From: JALZAI01 sp038207565 | GTDB taxonomy: Bacteria; Actinomycetota; Actinomycetes; Mycobacteriales; Jatrophihabitantaceae | Direction: 5' to 3' | NCBI GenBank assembly: GCA_038207565.1 | Contig: JBBQZQ010000022.1 | Coordinates: 4,232-68,231, forward strand | Length of the DNA: 64,000 bases | Shown: positions 1-7,706 of the stretch, piece after piece | How positions within the stretch are numbered: position 1 is the stretch's first letter | Layout: the number at the start of each line of letters is the position of its first letter | Translations under genes and position numbers: made by a program | Notes under the pieces: model-generated | Seen by the model: only the letters and a program-made list of their open reading frames with translations | Told to the model about the DNA's origin: nothing | Databases searched by the model: none

Positions 1-1
1 C

Positions 2-922
2 GCCCAACTGCTGTTCGCCGACCGGTGGCGTCCGCGACGCCGGGTGCGGACGCCGCTGCGCAAGCGCGGGCACGTCGCACTGGTCGAGGTGCGTGGCGCC
101 ATCACGTCCGGCCGCAGCCGACGCGGGCCGATGGGTCGACAGTCCGGCAGCGATTCGGTCAGCGCCGCATTGCGGGCCGCTCGTGTCGACGCGAACGCAA
201 GGGCTGTGGTGTTGCACGTCGACTCGCCCGGCGGATCGGCCGTCGCGTCGGAAACGATATGGCGCGAGGTTTGCCGCGTGCGGGACGCAGGAAAGCCGGT
301 CGTGGTCTCGATGGCGGGAACTGCCGCATCAGGCGGGTACTACATCGCGTGCCCGGCAGACGTGATCGTTGCGCTGCCCTCGACGCTCACCGGGTCGATC
401 GGCGTGTTCGGCGGGAAGGTCGTTGTCAGCGGTCTGCTCGACCGCCTCGGCCTGACCACCGGGACGGTCGGGCGCGGCGAGCGGTCGCTGATGTTCTCGA
501 CCCGCCGCGGCTTCAGCGACGCCGAGCGCGAGCGCCTCGGCGCCACGATAGATGCCATCTACGCCGACTTCGTGAGCAAGGTGGCCGACGGACGCAAGCG
601 GTCGTTCACCGAGATCGACGCACTCGCTCGCGGACGGGTATGGACAGGCAGCGACGCGGCGCGCATCGGGCTGGTGGACGAACTCGGTGGTCTGCGCGAC
701 GCGCTGCGTATCGCGCGATCGCGCGCGGGATTACCGGAGAACGCGCCCCTGCGACCCGCCGTCCACGTGCCGCCGCTCGCCAGGGTCAGGCGGGCGAGAA
801 ACAGCGACGATCCGCGCGCGATGCTGAGCTCGGAGTCCTGGCGGGGGCTGAGCGATCTTGCAGCTGCGCTGAACCTGCCCGCGGCCGCCGCGCTGCGGAT
901 GCCGCCGATCACGGTGCAGTGA
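2..922 (+). CDS. S49 signal-peptide-peptidase-like serine protease, 5' end outside window
   Basis: The reading frame is open to the left edge, so the gene is 5' truncated by the window; 306 codons are visible and a GTG at 44 is only an internal candidate start. The sequence carries the S49/SppA fold signature: HVDSPGGSA, then AGTAASGGYYIACPAD with the expected nucleophile Ser (codon at 329), then STLTGSIGVFGG. Family members cleave leftover signal peptides or membrane-protein fragments. The region where Bacillus SppA has its catalytic Lys reads VGRGERSLMF, with no lysine at the aligned position. I believe other actinobacterial S49 proteins also lack it, but I could not check. The C-terminal ~60 residues are low-complexity and basic. 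No transmembrane segment is visible in the part present. Family assignment is firm; proteolytic activity is less certain. Confidence 0.85.
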   Translation, partial: AQLLFADRWRPRRRVRTPLRKRGHVALVEVRGAITSGRSRRGPMGRQSGSDSVSAALRAARVDANARAVVLHVDSPGGSAVASETIWREVCRVRDAGKPVVVSMAGTAASGGYYIACPADVIVALPSTLTGSIGVFGGKVVVSGLLDRLGLTTGTVGRGERSLMFSTRRGFSDAERERLGATIDAIYADFVSKVADGRKRSFTEIDALARGRVWTGSDAARIGLVDELGGLRDALRIARSRAGLPENAPLRPAVHVPPLARVRRARNSDDPRAMLSSESWRGLSDLAAALNLPAAAALRMPPITVQ

Positions 923-1054
923 ACCCCGCGCCGACCTGCGTGTTTTCCCCGCCGCCGCCCGCCTCGGGTGGCGTGAAGCGGCCATCAGCGGGGAGAACAA
1001 GGGATCAGGCGAGCCCACGGATAGGCGAGCGTCCGGAACGGGAACGTCTGGCTT

Positions 1055-1264
1055 ATGACCCACGACAAGGCCGAGGACGACACCGCAGCCGACCCGGCCC
1101 GCGCCGACAGCAGGGACGCCGGTGGTGTCGAGGACGCCGACAAGCCGGACCAGGGCAGTACGACGGGGACGACGCCGGCCGGCGAGTACGTCGGTCGCGT
1201 CGCCGGTCAGGACGTGGGCTATGCCGAGGAAACCGGGGCAGAGCGCCGCGCGGCGGAGGGCTGA
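1055..1264 (+). CDS. Small acidic hypothetical protein
   Basis: A 69-codon ORF starting with ATG after a purine-rich stretch (GGAACGGGAACG) and ending six bases before the GlgC-family gene, which suggests co-transcription. The product is strongly acidic and rich in Asp, Ala, Gly and Thr, with no hydrophobic segment and no domain I recognise. It looks intrinsically disordered. It could be an accessory protein of the neighbouring nucleotidyltransferase or simply a lineage-specific peptide. Coding status rests on position, RBS-like spacing and GC-rich third positions. Confidence 0.5.
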   Translation: MTHDKAEDDTAADPARADSRDAGGVEDADKPDQGSTTGTTPAGEYVGRVAGQDVGYAEETGAERRAAEG

Positions 1265-1269
1265 GCCCG

Positions 1270-2457
1270 ATGCCGCGACCCGACATACTCGTGCTGGTGC
1301 TCGCCGGCGGCAAGGGATCCCGGCTCGAATTGCTCACGAAGGACCGCGCCAAGCCCGCGGTGCCGTTCGCGGGCATGTACCGCCTGATCGACTTCCCGTT
1401 GACCAACTGTCTGCACAGCGGTGTCTCCGATGTCTGGGTGATGCAGCAGTATCAACCGGCCTCGCTCAACGATCACCTCGCCAACGGCCGGCCGTGGGAT
1501 CTGGACCGGACGACCGGCGGCCTGCTGGTGCTGCCGCCATACCAGGGCTCGGGACGCGAGGGATGGACGCAAGGCACGGCCGACGGGCTGTGGCGCAACG
1601 CCGAGCTGATCCGGCAGGTCCGTCCGCGGACCATCGTCATGGTGAGCGCCGACGCTATATACCGGCTGAACTACGGCGAAGTCGTGCGCCAGCATCGCGA
1701 GTCCGATCAGGTGTTGACGATGGTGACGACGAAGGTCGATCGGCAGGACGCCGGACGCTACGGCGTGGTCGAGGTCGAGGGTGACCGCGTGATCGACTAC
1801 TCCTACAAACCCGATGAGCCGAAGTCTGACCTGGTGAGCAACGAGGTGTTCGTCTTCGACCCCGATCCGGTGCTGGCTGTGCTCGATGAACTCGGCGGGA
1901 AGGCAGGCGACGACGGGCTGGACGACCTCGGCGACGAACTGTGGCCGCGACTGGTGTGTGAGGGACGGGTGCGGCAATACCGCCAGCCTGGGTACTGGCG
2001 CGACGTCGGCACGATCGAGGCCTACTGGACGGCCAACATGGACTTCCTAGCCGACAAGCCGCCGATCGACCTCGATGACGAGCAGTGGCCGGTGCGCACG
2101 CAGGGTGGACATCGCGCTCCGGCATGGGTCGCCGAAAGCGGATCGGTCAACCGGAGCCTGGTGTCGGCGGCGACGCAGATCGCGGGCACCGTCACGCACA
2201 GCGTCCTCTCGCCTGGCGTGATCGTCGAGGCCGGCGCCCATGTGGAGGACAGCGTCCTGCTGCCGGGTGTGATCGTGCGCAGCGGGGCACGGGTGGTACG
2301 CAGCGTGGTGGACGACTCGGTCGAGGTCGGTGCCGATGCCGACATCGGCGGTGCGGGCGACATCGCGCTGCTGGGGTCGCAAGCGCACGTGCCGCCCGGG
2401 ATGTCACTCCCCTGCGGAACTCGCTTTCCGCACGATGAACAGGACGACGACCGATGA
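1270..2457 (+). CDS. Glucose-1-phosphate adenylyltransferase family protein (GlgC-like)
   Basis: 395 residues from the ATG at 1270; longer upstream extensions of this frame are shadow. The N-terminus has the nucleotidyltransferase signature VLAGGKGSRLELLTKDRAKPAVPF, then FPLTNCLHSG and QGTADGLWRN, and the C-terminal third is a left-handed beta-helix of hexapeptides (SVLSPGVIVEAGAHVEDSVLLPGV region). This matches ADP-glucose pyrophosphorylase, which makes ADP-glucose from glucose-1-phosphate and ATP for glycogen. The catalytic-Asp motif, usually GDHIYKMDY, reads SADAIYRLNY here: the Asp is kept but the His is replaced. Along with other differences, this suggests the divergent GlgC-family paralogue seen in actinobacteria rather than canonical GlgC. 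No other glycogen gene is nearby. Substrate is therefore uncertain. Confidence 0.8.
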   Translation: MPRPDILVLVLAGGKGSRLELLTKDRAKPAVPFAGMYRLIDFPLTNCLHSGVSDVWVMQQYQPASLNDHLANGRPWDLDRTTGGLLVLPPYQGSGREGWTQGTADGLWRNAELIRQVRPRTIVMVSADAIYRLNYGEVVRQHRESDQVLTMVTTKVDRQDAGRYGVVEVEGDRVIDYSYKPDEPKSDLVSNEVFVFDPDPVLAVLDELGGKAGDDGLDDLGDELWPRLVCEGRVRQYRQPGYWRDVGTIEAYWTANMDFLADKPPIDLDDEQWPVRTQGGHRAPAWVAESGSVNRSLVSAATQIAGTVTHSVLSPGVIVEAGAHVEDSVLLPGVIVRSGARVVRSVVDDSVEVGADADIGGAGDIALLGSQAHVPPGMSLPCGTRFPHDEQDDDR

Positions 2458-2790
2458 GATTGTCCGCTGCGAATCACCCGTTGTCCGTAGGTCGCGTCGG
2501 AGCGTGGAGGCCCCGCGAACCTCCGTCTTCGCCGAAGATTCGCTCAGCTCAACCGTTGGAATCCGGTGGCGTCCGTGTTACGTTTCCCGTGAGGTCGTCG
2601 TTAAGTCCATAACGCGCTAGCGGACGGGATTGTCAGCGAGCGCGCCCGGGTGTGGCCGCCAGGCCTGAGCCCTGAGGACGGTCGCCGACCAGACGGGAGC
2701 CGTTCCGATCCCATCGCGGGGGTGAGGGTCGGGGCGGCTGCCGCATGTCGACCACGTTCCTGCGTTCACAGCGAGCGAACGCACTCACAC
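2458..2790. other. Intergenic region between convergent genes
   Basis: 333 bp between the ends of the GlgC-like gene (+) and dnaB (-). I see no convincing ORF, tRNA or riboswitch. Near the dnaB end is a short perfect hairpin, GCGTTC (2762-2767) with GAACGC (2777-2782), which may act as a terminator of dnaB although no U-tract follows. Confidence 0.4.
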
Positions 2791-4170
2791 TCAGTTGGGC
2801 ATGTCGGTGAACCGGCTGTAGCGACCCTGGAAGGCGACGGCGCACGTCGCGGTAGGACCGTTGCGGTGCTTGGCCAGGATCAGGTCGGCCTCACCCGCGC
2901 GTTCGGTCTCCGGCTCGTAGAGGTCGGGACGGTGCACGAGCAGCACGACGTCCGAATCCTGCTCGATAGAGCCCGACTCGCGCAGGTCGGACAACAGCGG
3001 CTTCTTGTCGGTGCGCTGCTCAGGACCACGGTTGAGCTGCGACAGCACGATCACGGGAACATCGAGCTCCTTGGCCAGCAGCTTGGTCGCCCGCGAGAAC
3101 TCGCTGACCTCCTGCTGGCGGGACTCGACCCGCTTGCCGCTCGTCATCAGCTGCAGGTAGTCGATCACGATCAGCTGCAGGTCATGGCGCTGGCGCAGCC
3201 GCCGTGCCTTCGCGCGGATCTCCATCATGGTCAGGTTGGGGCTGTCGTCGATGAATAGCGGCGCCTCGGCGAGTTCGGACGAGCGGCGCGCCAGACGTGT
3301 CCAGTCCTGATCGCTCATGTGTCCCGAGCGCATGTTCTGCAGCGACACCGTCGCCTCTGCTGAGAACAGGCGCATCATGATCTCTACCTTGCTCATCTCC
3401 AGCGAGAAGATGACCGTCGGCTTGCCGTTCTTGATCGCCGACGAGCGCGCGATGTCGAGGGCCAACGTCGACTTGCCCGAACCGGGACGGCCGGCGACGG
3501 TCACCATCTGGCCGGGGTGCAGGCCGTTGGTGTACTCGTCCAATTGCGCGAATCCGGTGGGGATGCCGGTGCCGATGCCGCCCGTGGCCGAGATCTTGTC
3601 GATCTCGTCGAGCGTCGACTGCAGCAGCGATTCGATGTGCACGTAGTCCTCGGACGTGCGCCGCTCGGTCACCTCGTAGATCTCGGCCTGCGCGCGGTCG
3701 ACCACGTCGTCGACGGTGCCGGCGACATCGGTCGAGCCGGACGCGGTCTCGTAACCCATCTGCACGATCCGAGTGCCGGCCACCACCAGTCGTCGCAACG
3801 TGGCCCGCTCGGCGACGATCGCGCCGTAGTAACCGGCATTCGCCGCCGTCGGGACCATCGAGATCAAGGTGTGCAGGTAGGGCGCCCCGCCCGCGCGGAC
3901 CAACTGACCGGCCCGGGTCAGCTCCTCCGCCACCGTGATCGCGTCGGCCGGTTCGCCGCGCGCGTAGAGGTCGAGGACGGCGTCGTAGATCAGCTGGTGC
4001 GCCGGCCGGTAAAAATCACCCGGCCGGACCACCTCGACGACGTCGGCGATCGCGTCCTTCGACAACATCATCGAGCCCAACACCGACTGCTCGGCCTCGA
4101 TCGACTGCGGCGGCGTTCGGTCGTACTCGGGGCCGCTGGTGGCGGGGCGCGACTCGTTGGCCAGCGTCAT
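2791..4170 (-). CDS. dnaB: Replicative DNA helicase DnaB
   Basis: 459 residues from the ATG at 4170, chosen because GGGGAGGG lies 10 nt upstream; the ORF is open for another 34 codons but those look non-coding. The N-terminal DnaB domain (about 20-125: IEAEQSVLGSMMLS) is followed by a linker and the RecA-like motor with Walker A GRPGSGKST at about 227-235, then IVIDYLQLM (Walker B) and LSQLNRGPEQR. It is the hexameric helicase that unwinds the chromosomal fork. It is uninterrupted: there is no intein, unlike some mycobacterial dnaB genes. It lies downstream of rplI in the same orientation, the order known from Mycobacterium, but separated by 358 bp containing DnaA-box-like sequences. Confidence 0.96.
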   Translation of the reverse strand: MTLANESRPATSGPEYDRTPPQSIEAEQSVLGSMMLSKDAIADVVEVVRPGDFYRPAHQLIYDAVLDLYARGEPADAITVAEELTRAGQLVRAGGAPYLHTLISMVPTAANAGYYGAIVAERATLRRLVVAGTRIVQMGYETASGSTDVAGTVDDVVDRAQAEIYEVTERRTSEDYVHIESLLQSTLDEIDKISATGGIGTGIPTGFAQLDEYTNGLHPGQMVTVAGRPGSGKSTLALDIARSSAIKNGKPTVIFSLEMSKVEIMMRLFSAEATVSLQNMRSGHMSDQDWTRLARRSSELAEAPLFIDDSPNLTMMEIRAKARRLRQRHDLQLIVIDYLQLMTSGKRVESRQQEVSEFSRATKLLAKELDVPVIVLSQLNRGPEQRTDKKPLLSDLRESGSIEQDSDVVLLVHRPDLYEPETERAGEADLILAKHRNGPTATCAVAFQGRYSRFTDMPN

Positions 4171-4323
4171 TCGGTGCGCACCCTCCCCGGTCGCGGTACT
4201 GCACTCATCGCACGCAGGAACGGTCGCAGAGGGGTCCGACAATTTGTCGTCGGACGGCTCTGCGAGGTGCAACGGCGGCGCTGAGGACGTTAGGAGACGG
4301 TGGCTGGAGACTGCAAACCTGCT

Positions 4324-4463
4324 TGTGGATGCAGGTGTGGGCGGTGCTGTGGACCACGCCGCCGCACTTGTTCACAACCTGTGGACGACCGTGTGGATAA
4401 CCGAGCAATGTGCGGCGGGACGCCGAGGGACGCGCCATGACGACGGACCCGGGCTGTGGATCG
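4324..4463 (-). promoter_or_regulatory. Cluster of DnaA-box-like 9-mers upstream of dnaB
   Basis: Within 140 bp there are six 9-mers resembling the DnaA box TTATCCACA (written here as TGTGGATAA): one perfect match at 4392-4400, TGTGGACGA at 4380-4388 and TGTGGACCA at 4348-4356 (each one mismatch from TGTGGACAA), TTGTTCACA at 4368-4376 on the other strand, and weaker TGTGGATGC at 4324-4332 and TGTGGATCG at 4455-4463. The density is well above background for GC-rich DNA. The simplest reading is DnaA control of dnaB or a DnaA-titration site. Being a secondary or relocated origin is possible but unsupported. Confidence 0.6.
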
Positions 4464-4499
4464 AAAAAAATTCTCGCAGATCGCCCGCTCAGATGGGCG
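4464..4499 (-). terminator. Possible terminator of the rpsF-ssb-rpsR-rplI operon
   Basis: Downstream of rplI on the minus strand a CGCCC/GGGCG stem (4495-4499 with 4482-4486, 8-nt loop) is followed 11 nt later by seven T residues (complement of 4464-4470). Stem and T-run are not contiguous, so this is only a weak intrinsic terminator candidate. Confidence 0.35.
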
Positions 4500-4528
4500 C
4501 ACGCCGGTCATTTCGGCGAGCGCTGGGC

Positions 4529-4975
4529 TCAGACTGCAGTGACCTGCACCGGCACCGAGGCGACGACGTCGGGGTGCAGGTCGACGGTGACGGTGTGCGC
4601 GCCCGTCGTCTTGATGTGGCCAGGCAGCTGGATGCGTTTTTTGTCCAGCGTCGGGCCACCGGCGTCCTTCACAGCCATCGCGACGTCGCCACTGGTGACC
4701 GAACCGAACAGGCGGCCGTCGCGGCCCGCGCGCGCAGTCAGCGTGACCGACAGCTTCTCCAGGTCGGTCTTGATCTCGCGGGCGTGCGACAGATCGCGGA
4801 TCTCGCGGGCGTCACGCGCCCGCTTGATCTGGCTGATCTGCTTCTCGGCGCCCTTGGTCCAGGTGATCGCGGCGCCGCGGGGGACGAGGAAGTTTCGGCC
4901 ATAGCCGTCGGCGACCTCGACGATGTCGCCGGCCAGACCGAGGCCCGCGACCTCACGGGTGAGGATGAGCTTCAT
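4529..4975 (-). CDS. rplI: 50S ribosomal protein bL9
   Basis: 148 residues, the usual length for bL9. It begins MKLILTREVAGLG, with the N-terminal RNA-binding domain GDIVEVADGYGRNFLVPRG, the long connecting helix (about 42-75) and the C-terminal domain containing GRLFGSVTSGDVA. It binds 23S rRNA near the L1 stalk. It is the last gene of the rpsF-ssb-rpsR-rplI operon; only 12 bp separate it from rpsR, and GGAG lies just before its ATG. Confidence 0.97.
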   Translation of the reverse strand: MKLILTREVAGLGLAGDIVEVADGYGRNFLVPRGAAITWTKGAEKQISQIKRARDAREIRDLSHAREIKTDLEKLSVTLTARAGRDGRLFGSVTSGDVAMAVKDAGGPTLDKKRIQLPGHIKTTGAHTVTVDLHPDVVASVPVQVTAV

Positions 4976-4987
4976 GCAGCGTGCTCC

Positions 4988-5224
4988 TTAGCGGGCGGTC
5001 GAGGTGTACGGGAGCAGGGCCATCTCGCGGGCGTTCTTGATGGCCTTGGCGAGCTGCCGCTGCTGCTGGGAGGTGACACCGGTGACGCGACGCGCGCGGA
5101 TCTTCCCGCGGTCGGACACGAACTTGCGCAGCAGCGCGGTGTCCTTGTAGTCGATGTAGGTGATCTTGGCCGCGAGGAGCGGGTTCGACTTCTTCTTCGG
5201 CTTACGAAGCGGTGGCTTGGGCAT
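4988..5224 (-). CDS. rpsR: 30S ribosomal protein bS18
   Basis: 78 residues. It carries the bS18 core IDYKDTALLRKFVSDRGKI and RARRVTGVTSQQQRQLAKAIKNAREMALLPY. The N-terminal zinc-binding cysteines of C+ type bS18 are absent (NPLLAAKITYID), so this is the zinc-independent C- form, which in many actinobacteria is the main housekeeping copy. bS18 pairs with bS6 on the 30S platform, and the two genes share one operon here with ssb between them. Confidence 0.97.
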   Translation of the reverse strand: MPKPPLRKPKKKSNPLLAAKITYIDYKDTALLRKFVSDRGKIRARRVTGVTSQQQRQLAKAIKNAREMALLPYTSTAR

Positions 5225-5248
5225 GGGTAGGACTCCTGGGATGTCGGG

Positions 5249-5764
5249 TTAGAAGGGCGGTTCGTCGGTGAAGCCGTCGCCGGCTGCGGGCGCCGCAGAT
5301 CCCCACGGGTCGTCGGTTGCGCTGCTCGCGCCGCCGGCGGATCCGCTCGATCCACCCGACCCTCCGGACGCGCCGAAGCCGCCACCGGAGCTCGAACCGC
5401 GCTGAGTGCGGTTGACCTTGGCCGAGGCGTACTTCAACGACGGGCCGATCTCGTCGACGTCGAGTTCGATGACGGTGCGCTTCTCGCCCTCACGGGTCTC
5501 GAACGAGCGCTGCTTGAGCCGGCCGGACGCGATGACACGCATGCCACGGGTCAGCGACTCGGCTGCGTTCTCGGCGGCTTGGCGCCAGAGCGAGCAGCGC
5601 AGGAAAAGGGCCTCGCCGTCCTTCCACTCGTTGCTGTTGCGGTCGAACGTGCGGGGGGTGGACGCGATCGTGAACGACGCGACAGCGGCCCCGGACGGGG
5701 TGAATCGAAGCTCGGGGTCGGCGGTCAGGTTGCCGACCACGGTGATGAGGGTTTCGCCGGCCAT
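5249..5764 (-). CDS. ssb: Single-stranded DNA-binding protein
   Basis: 171 residues: an N-terminal OB fold (about 1-112, ETLITVVGNLTADPELRFTPSG ... DEIGPSLKYA), a flexible Gly/Ser-rich linker (about 120-155) and the acidic tip DEPPF that recruits replication and repair partners. It protects and organises ssDNA at forks. It starts four bases after rpsF ends and is followed by rpsR, the standard arrangement in actinobacteria. Confidence 0.96.
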   Translation of the reverse strand: MAGETLITVVGNLTADPELRFTPSGAAVASFTIASTPRTFDRNSNEWKDGEALFLRCSLWRQAAENAAESLTRGMRVIASGRLKQRSFETREGEKRTVIELDVDEIGPSLKYASAKVNRTQRGSSSGGGFGASGGSGGSSGSAGGASSATDDPWGSAAPAAGDGFTDEPPF

Positions 5765-5767
5765 GGC

Positions 5768-6115
5768 TTACCGCTCGTCCGGGCGCAGGACCTTGGTCCG
5801 CAGGACGGACTCGTTCAGGTTCAGCTGGCGGTCGAGCTCCTGGACGGACGCGGGCTGGGCAAGCAGATCGATGACGGCGTAGATGCCCTCGACGTGCTTG
5901 TCGATCTCGTAGGCGAGCCGGCGGCGACCCCAGATGTCGACCTTCTCGACGGAGCCCCCGTCGTTCTTGACGACGGAGAGGAACGCGTCAAGCGACGGAG
6001 CGATGGTGCGCTCCTCGAGGCTGGGGTCGAGAATGACCATGACCTCGTACTGGCGCAGAGCCGTCTTCGACGCTGCCTGCGGCGGCGCGGGTTTTGTGGT
6101 CTTGGGCGCACTCAA
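5768..6115 (-). CDS. rpsF: 30S ribosomal protein bS6
   Basis: The bS6 core starts at LRQYEVMVILDP and ends DER. I place the start at the TTG at 6115, because AGGAGG lies 8 nt upstream; this gives 115 residues with a ~20-residue Lys/Pro/Ala-rich N-terminal tail not found in typical 95-100-residue bS6. The in-frame ORF upstream to 6187 overlaps the structured leader and is unlikely to be translated. bS6 forms a heterodimer with bS18 on the 30S platform. First gene of the operon, preceded by a hairpin that would sequester the RBS. Confidence 0.93.
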   Translation of the reverse strand: MSAPKTTKPAPPQAASKTALRQYEVMVILDPSLEERTIAPSLDAFLSVVKNDGGSVEKVDIWGRRRLAYEIDKHVEGIYAVIDLLAQPASVQELDRQLNLNESVLRTKVLRPDER

Positions 6116-6170
6116 GAGAGCTGCCTCCTGTGGACTGATCGGCCACGGACTCTCCGCGGCAGGAGGTGTT
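6113..6170 (-). promoter_or_regulatory. rpsF leader hairpin sequestering the RBS, S6:S18-motif-like
   Basis: Read on the minus strand, CCTCCTG (6166-6160) is perfectly complementary to CAGGAGG (6130-6124), which includes the rpsF Shine-Dalgarno. The 5' arm continues without a break into CCGCGG (6159-6154), which pairs with CCGTGG (6148-6143) around a 5-nt loop. The 12 nt on the 3' side between the two stems form a bulge that begins with CCG. A CCG-bearing bulge beside the rpsF start is, as I recall it, the hallmark of the known S6:S18 autoregulatory mRNA motif. Pairing is seen; regulation by bS6:bS18 is inferred. Confidence 0.6.
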
Positions 6171-6238
6171 CGGCTGCGCGACGACATCCCGAGCGAACCT
6201 TGGACGGCCCGGGAACACTGCAGGTGAACCAGCCGAGA

Positions 6239-7702
6239 CTACCTGGGCACGGGGTCGAACCTGAAATCGCCGTCGTCGGCGGGTCTGTCCCGCGGGCGGG
6301 CGAAGTGGTCCGTCGCGCCGCGGAACTCCCCACCTGCCGGGTCGTCGGGCTGGGTGGCCCGCACGACGTCGAGGTCCGGGCGCCACATCTCGCGCACGAT
6401 CAGCCCGGCCAGCGCGATCAGCAGACCGTCGCGCGCCACCAGCAGCACGATTAGCCAGCCGTACCCGATGCCGTGCGCCGACTGCCCGCTACCCAGTCCG
6501 AGCAGGAGGGTGAGCGTGGCGAACCAGACCGCCACCTCGACGAACTGCCACACCAGGGCCAGCCGCCACCGCGGTCGCGCCAGGGCGAGCAGCGGCACGA
6601 GCCACAGCGAGTACTGCGGGCTCCAGACCTTGGTGGAGAGGAGGAAGGCGAGCACGACCAGGAAAGCCAGCTGCCCCAGCCGCGGGGTGACCGGGGCGGC
6701 GAGGCCCAGCCAGCAGACGACCGCCAGCGCCACCACGAGCGCTAGCGCCACCGCGGCTCCCGGCGGCACCCAGTAGGTCGCGTCAGTGGCCTGCGTTCCA
6801 TCGTGGGCGAGCGTCTTGACGATCGCCCACACGGTGCTGCGCTCGGTGGACCGGTCGATGCTGAGCCGGTAGAAGGCCCACCAGCCGTGACCGTAGGCGA
6901 GCGCCACCGGGACGTTCACCGCGGACCACGACAGTGCCGCTGCCGCGCCCGCCCACGCGACGGGCGCGTACCGGCGCGTGCGCACCGCGAGGATTGCCAG
7001 TGCGACGAGCAGGAAGACCGGGTAGAGCTTGGCGGCGGTGCCCAGCCCGATAAGCACCCCGCAGGCGATCGGGCGCCCCCGCGCCCAGGCCCACAACGCG
7101 CAACTGGTGAGTGCCATCGCGAGCAGGTCCCAGTTGGAGAACGCGTGGAACACGAGCAGCGGCGACAGGGCGAATAGTGCCGCGTCGTACGGTCGTCCCC
7201 GCGCCGTCTGGGCGATCGCGGCGGTCGTTGTGAGCCCGCACGCGGCCAGCAGCAGTGCCGTCACGACTCCGAACAGCACGAGCAGCGACCAGTCGCCCCC
7301 GAGGGCATGCAGGCCGCGCGCCAACTCCGCACTGGCCCACATGAAGGCGCCGGTCAGCACGGGGTATTCGACCGCGGTGTCGCGATAGGGCACCGCGCCG
7401 ACGTCGAGCCGCTCGTCGCTCCACAGCGGGACGACGTCCGAATAGCACATGTGCGTGTACTGCTTGGACCCCATCCAGTCGCCACTCGTGCACGGTGCTT
7501 TCTGCGCGAAACCCAGCAGCATCGCCAGTACGGTCATCGCCAGCACGGCGCGCAGCGGCGTCCACCACGACGCGCGACGCACCCCGGCGCGCGATCCCCA
7601 GACACCACCGAGTAGCCCGCTCGCCCGGGCCGCCGTCGGGTCGGTGCGGCTCGGGGGCTGTGGCGCCGACGGCGGGGTGAAGCCGGCGACCCCCGTGCTC
7701 AC
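6239..7702 (-). CDS. GT87 family membrane mannosyltransferase (DUF2029)
   Basis: 487 residues, polytopic, with about ten hydrophobic segments after a Pro-rich cytoplasmic N-terminus. The motif after the first membrane segment, with VPYRDTAVEYPVLTG, is typical of GT87/DUF2029 polyprenyl-phosphate-mannose-dependent alpha-mannosyltransferases of the lipoarabinomannan type and of the Rv0051-like protein that lies beside ponA in Mycobacterium. The gene ends 4 bp after... the PBP gene stop lies just upstream (7707), so it is probably translated from the same message as the class A PBP. Inferred role: adding sugar to an envelope lipid or glycan on the outer face of the membrane. The precise acceptor cannot be told. 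Confidence 0.8.
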   Translation of the reverse strand: MSTGVAGFTPPSAPQPPSRTDPTAARASGLLGGVWGSRAGVRRASWWTPLRAVLAMTVLAMLLGFAQKAPCTSGDWMGSKQYTHMCYSDVVPLWSDERLDVGAVPYRDTAVEYPVLTGAFMWASAELARGLHALGGDWSLLVLFGVVTALLLAACGLTTTAAIAQTARGRPYDAALFALSPLLVFHAFSNWDLLAMALTSCALWAWARGRPIACGVLIGLGTAAKLYPVFLLVALAILAVRTRRYAPVAWAGAAAALSWSAVNVPVALAYGHGWWAFYRLSIDRSTERSTVWAIVKTLAHDGTQATDATYWVPPGAAVALALVVALAVVCWLGLAAPVTPRLGQLAFLVVLAFLLSTKVWSPQYSLWLVPLLALARPRWRLALVWQFVEVAVWFATLTLLLGLGSGQSAHGIGYGWLIVLLVARDGLLIALAGLIVREMWRPDLDVVRATQPDDPAGGEFRGATDHFARPRDRPADDGDFRFDPVPR

Positions 7703-7706
7703 CGCG

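Larger units (their letters stand above)
4171..4528. other. rplI-dnaB intergenic region
   Basis: 358 bp without a gene. It contains, from the rplI side, a small hairpin with a 7-T run (minus strand), then a cluster of DnaA-box-like 9-mers, then the dnaB ribosome binding site. See the separate entries. Confidence 0.7.

Noticed and set aside
25..1269. Long plus-strand frame upstream of the GlgC-like gene
   Set aside because: It continues the GlgC frame backwards over the S49 gene, is Arg-rich and lacks any domain. The GlgC motif starts at ATG 1270.
2458..2790. Possible riboswitch (cyclic-di-AMP or cobalamin type)
   Set aside because: The conserved core sequences are missing and the region lies between two gene ends, where no downstream gene could be controlled.
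4324..4463. Interpreting the DnaA-box cluster as oriC
   Set aside because: dnaA, dnaN and rpmH are not in the window and no AT-rich unwinding element accompanies the boxes apart from a short A-tract.
4139..5230. Long open frame opposite rplI and rpsR
   Set aside because: Composition is that of an antisense shadow of ribosomal genes; real genes on the other strand explain the region.
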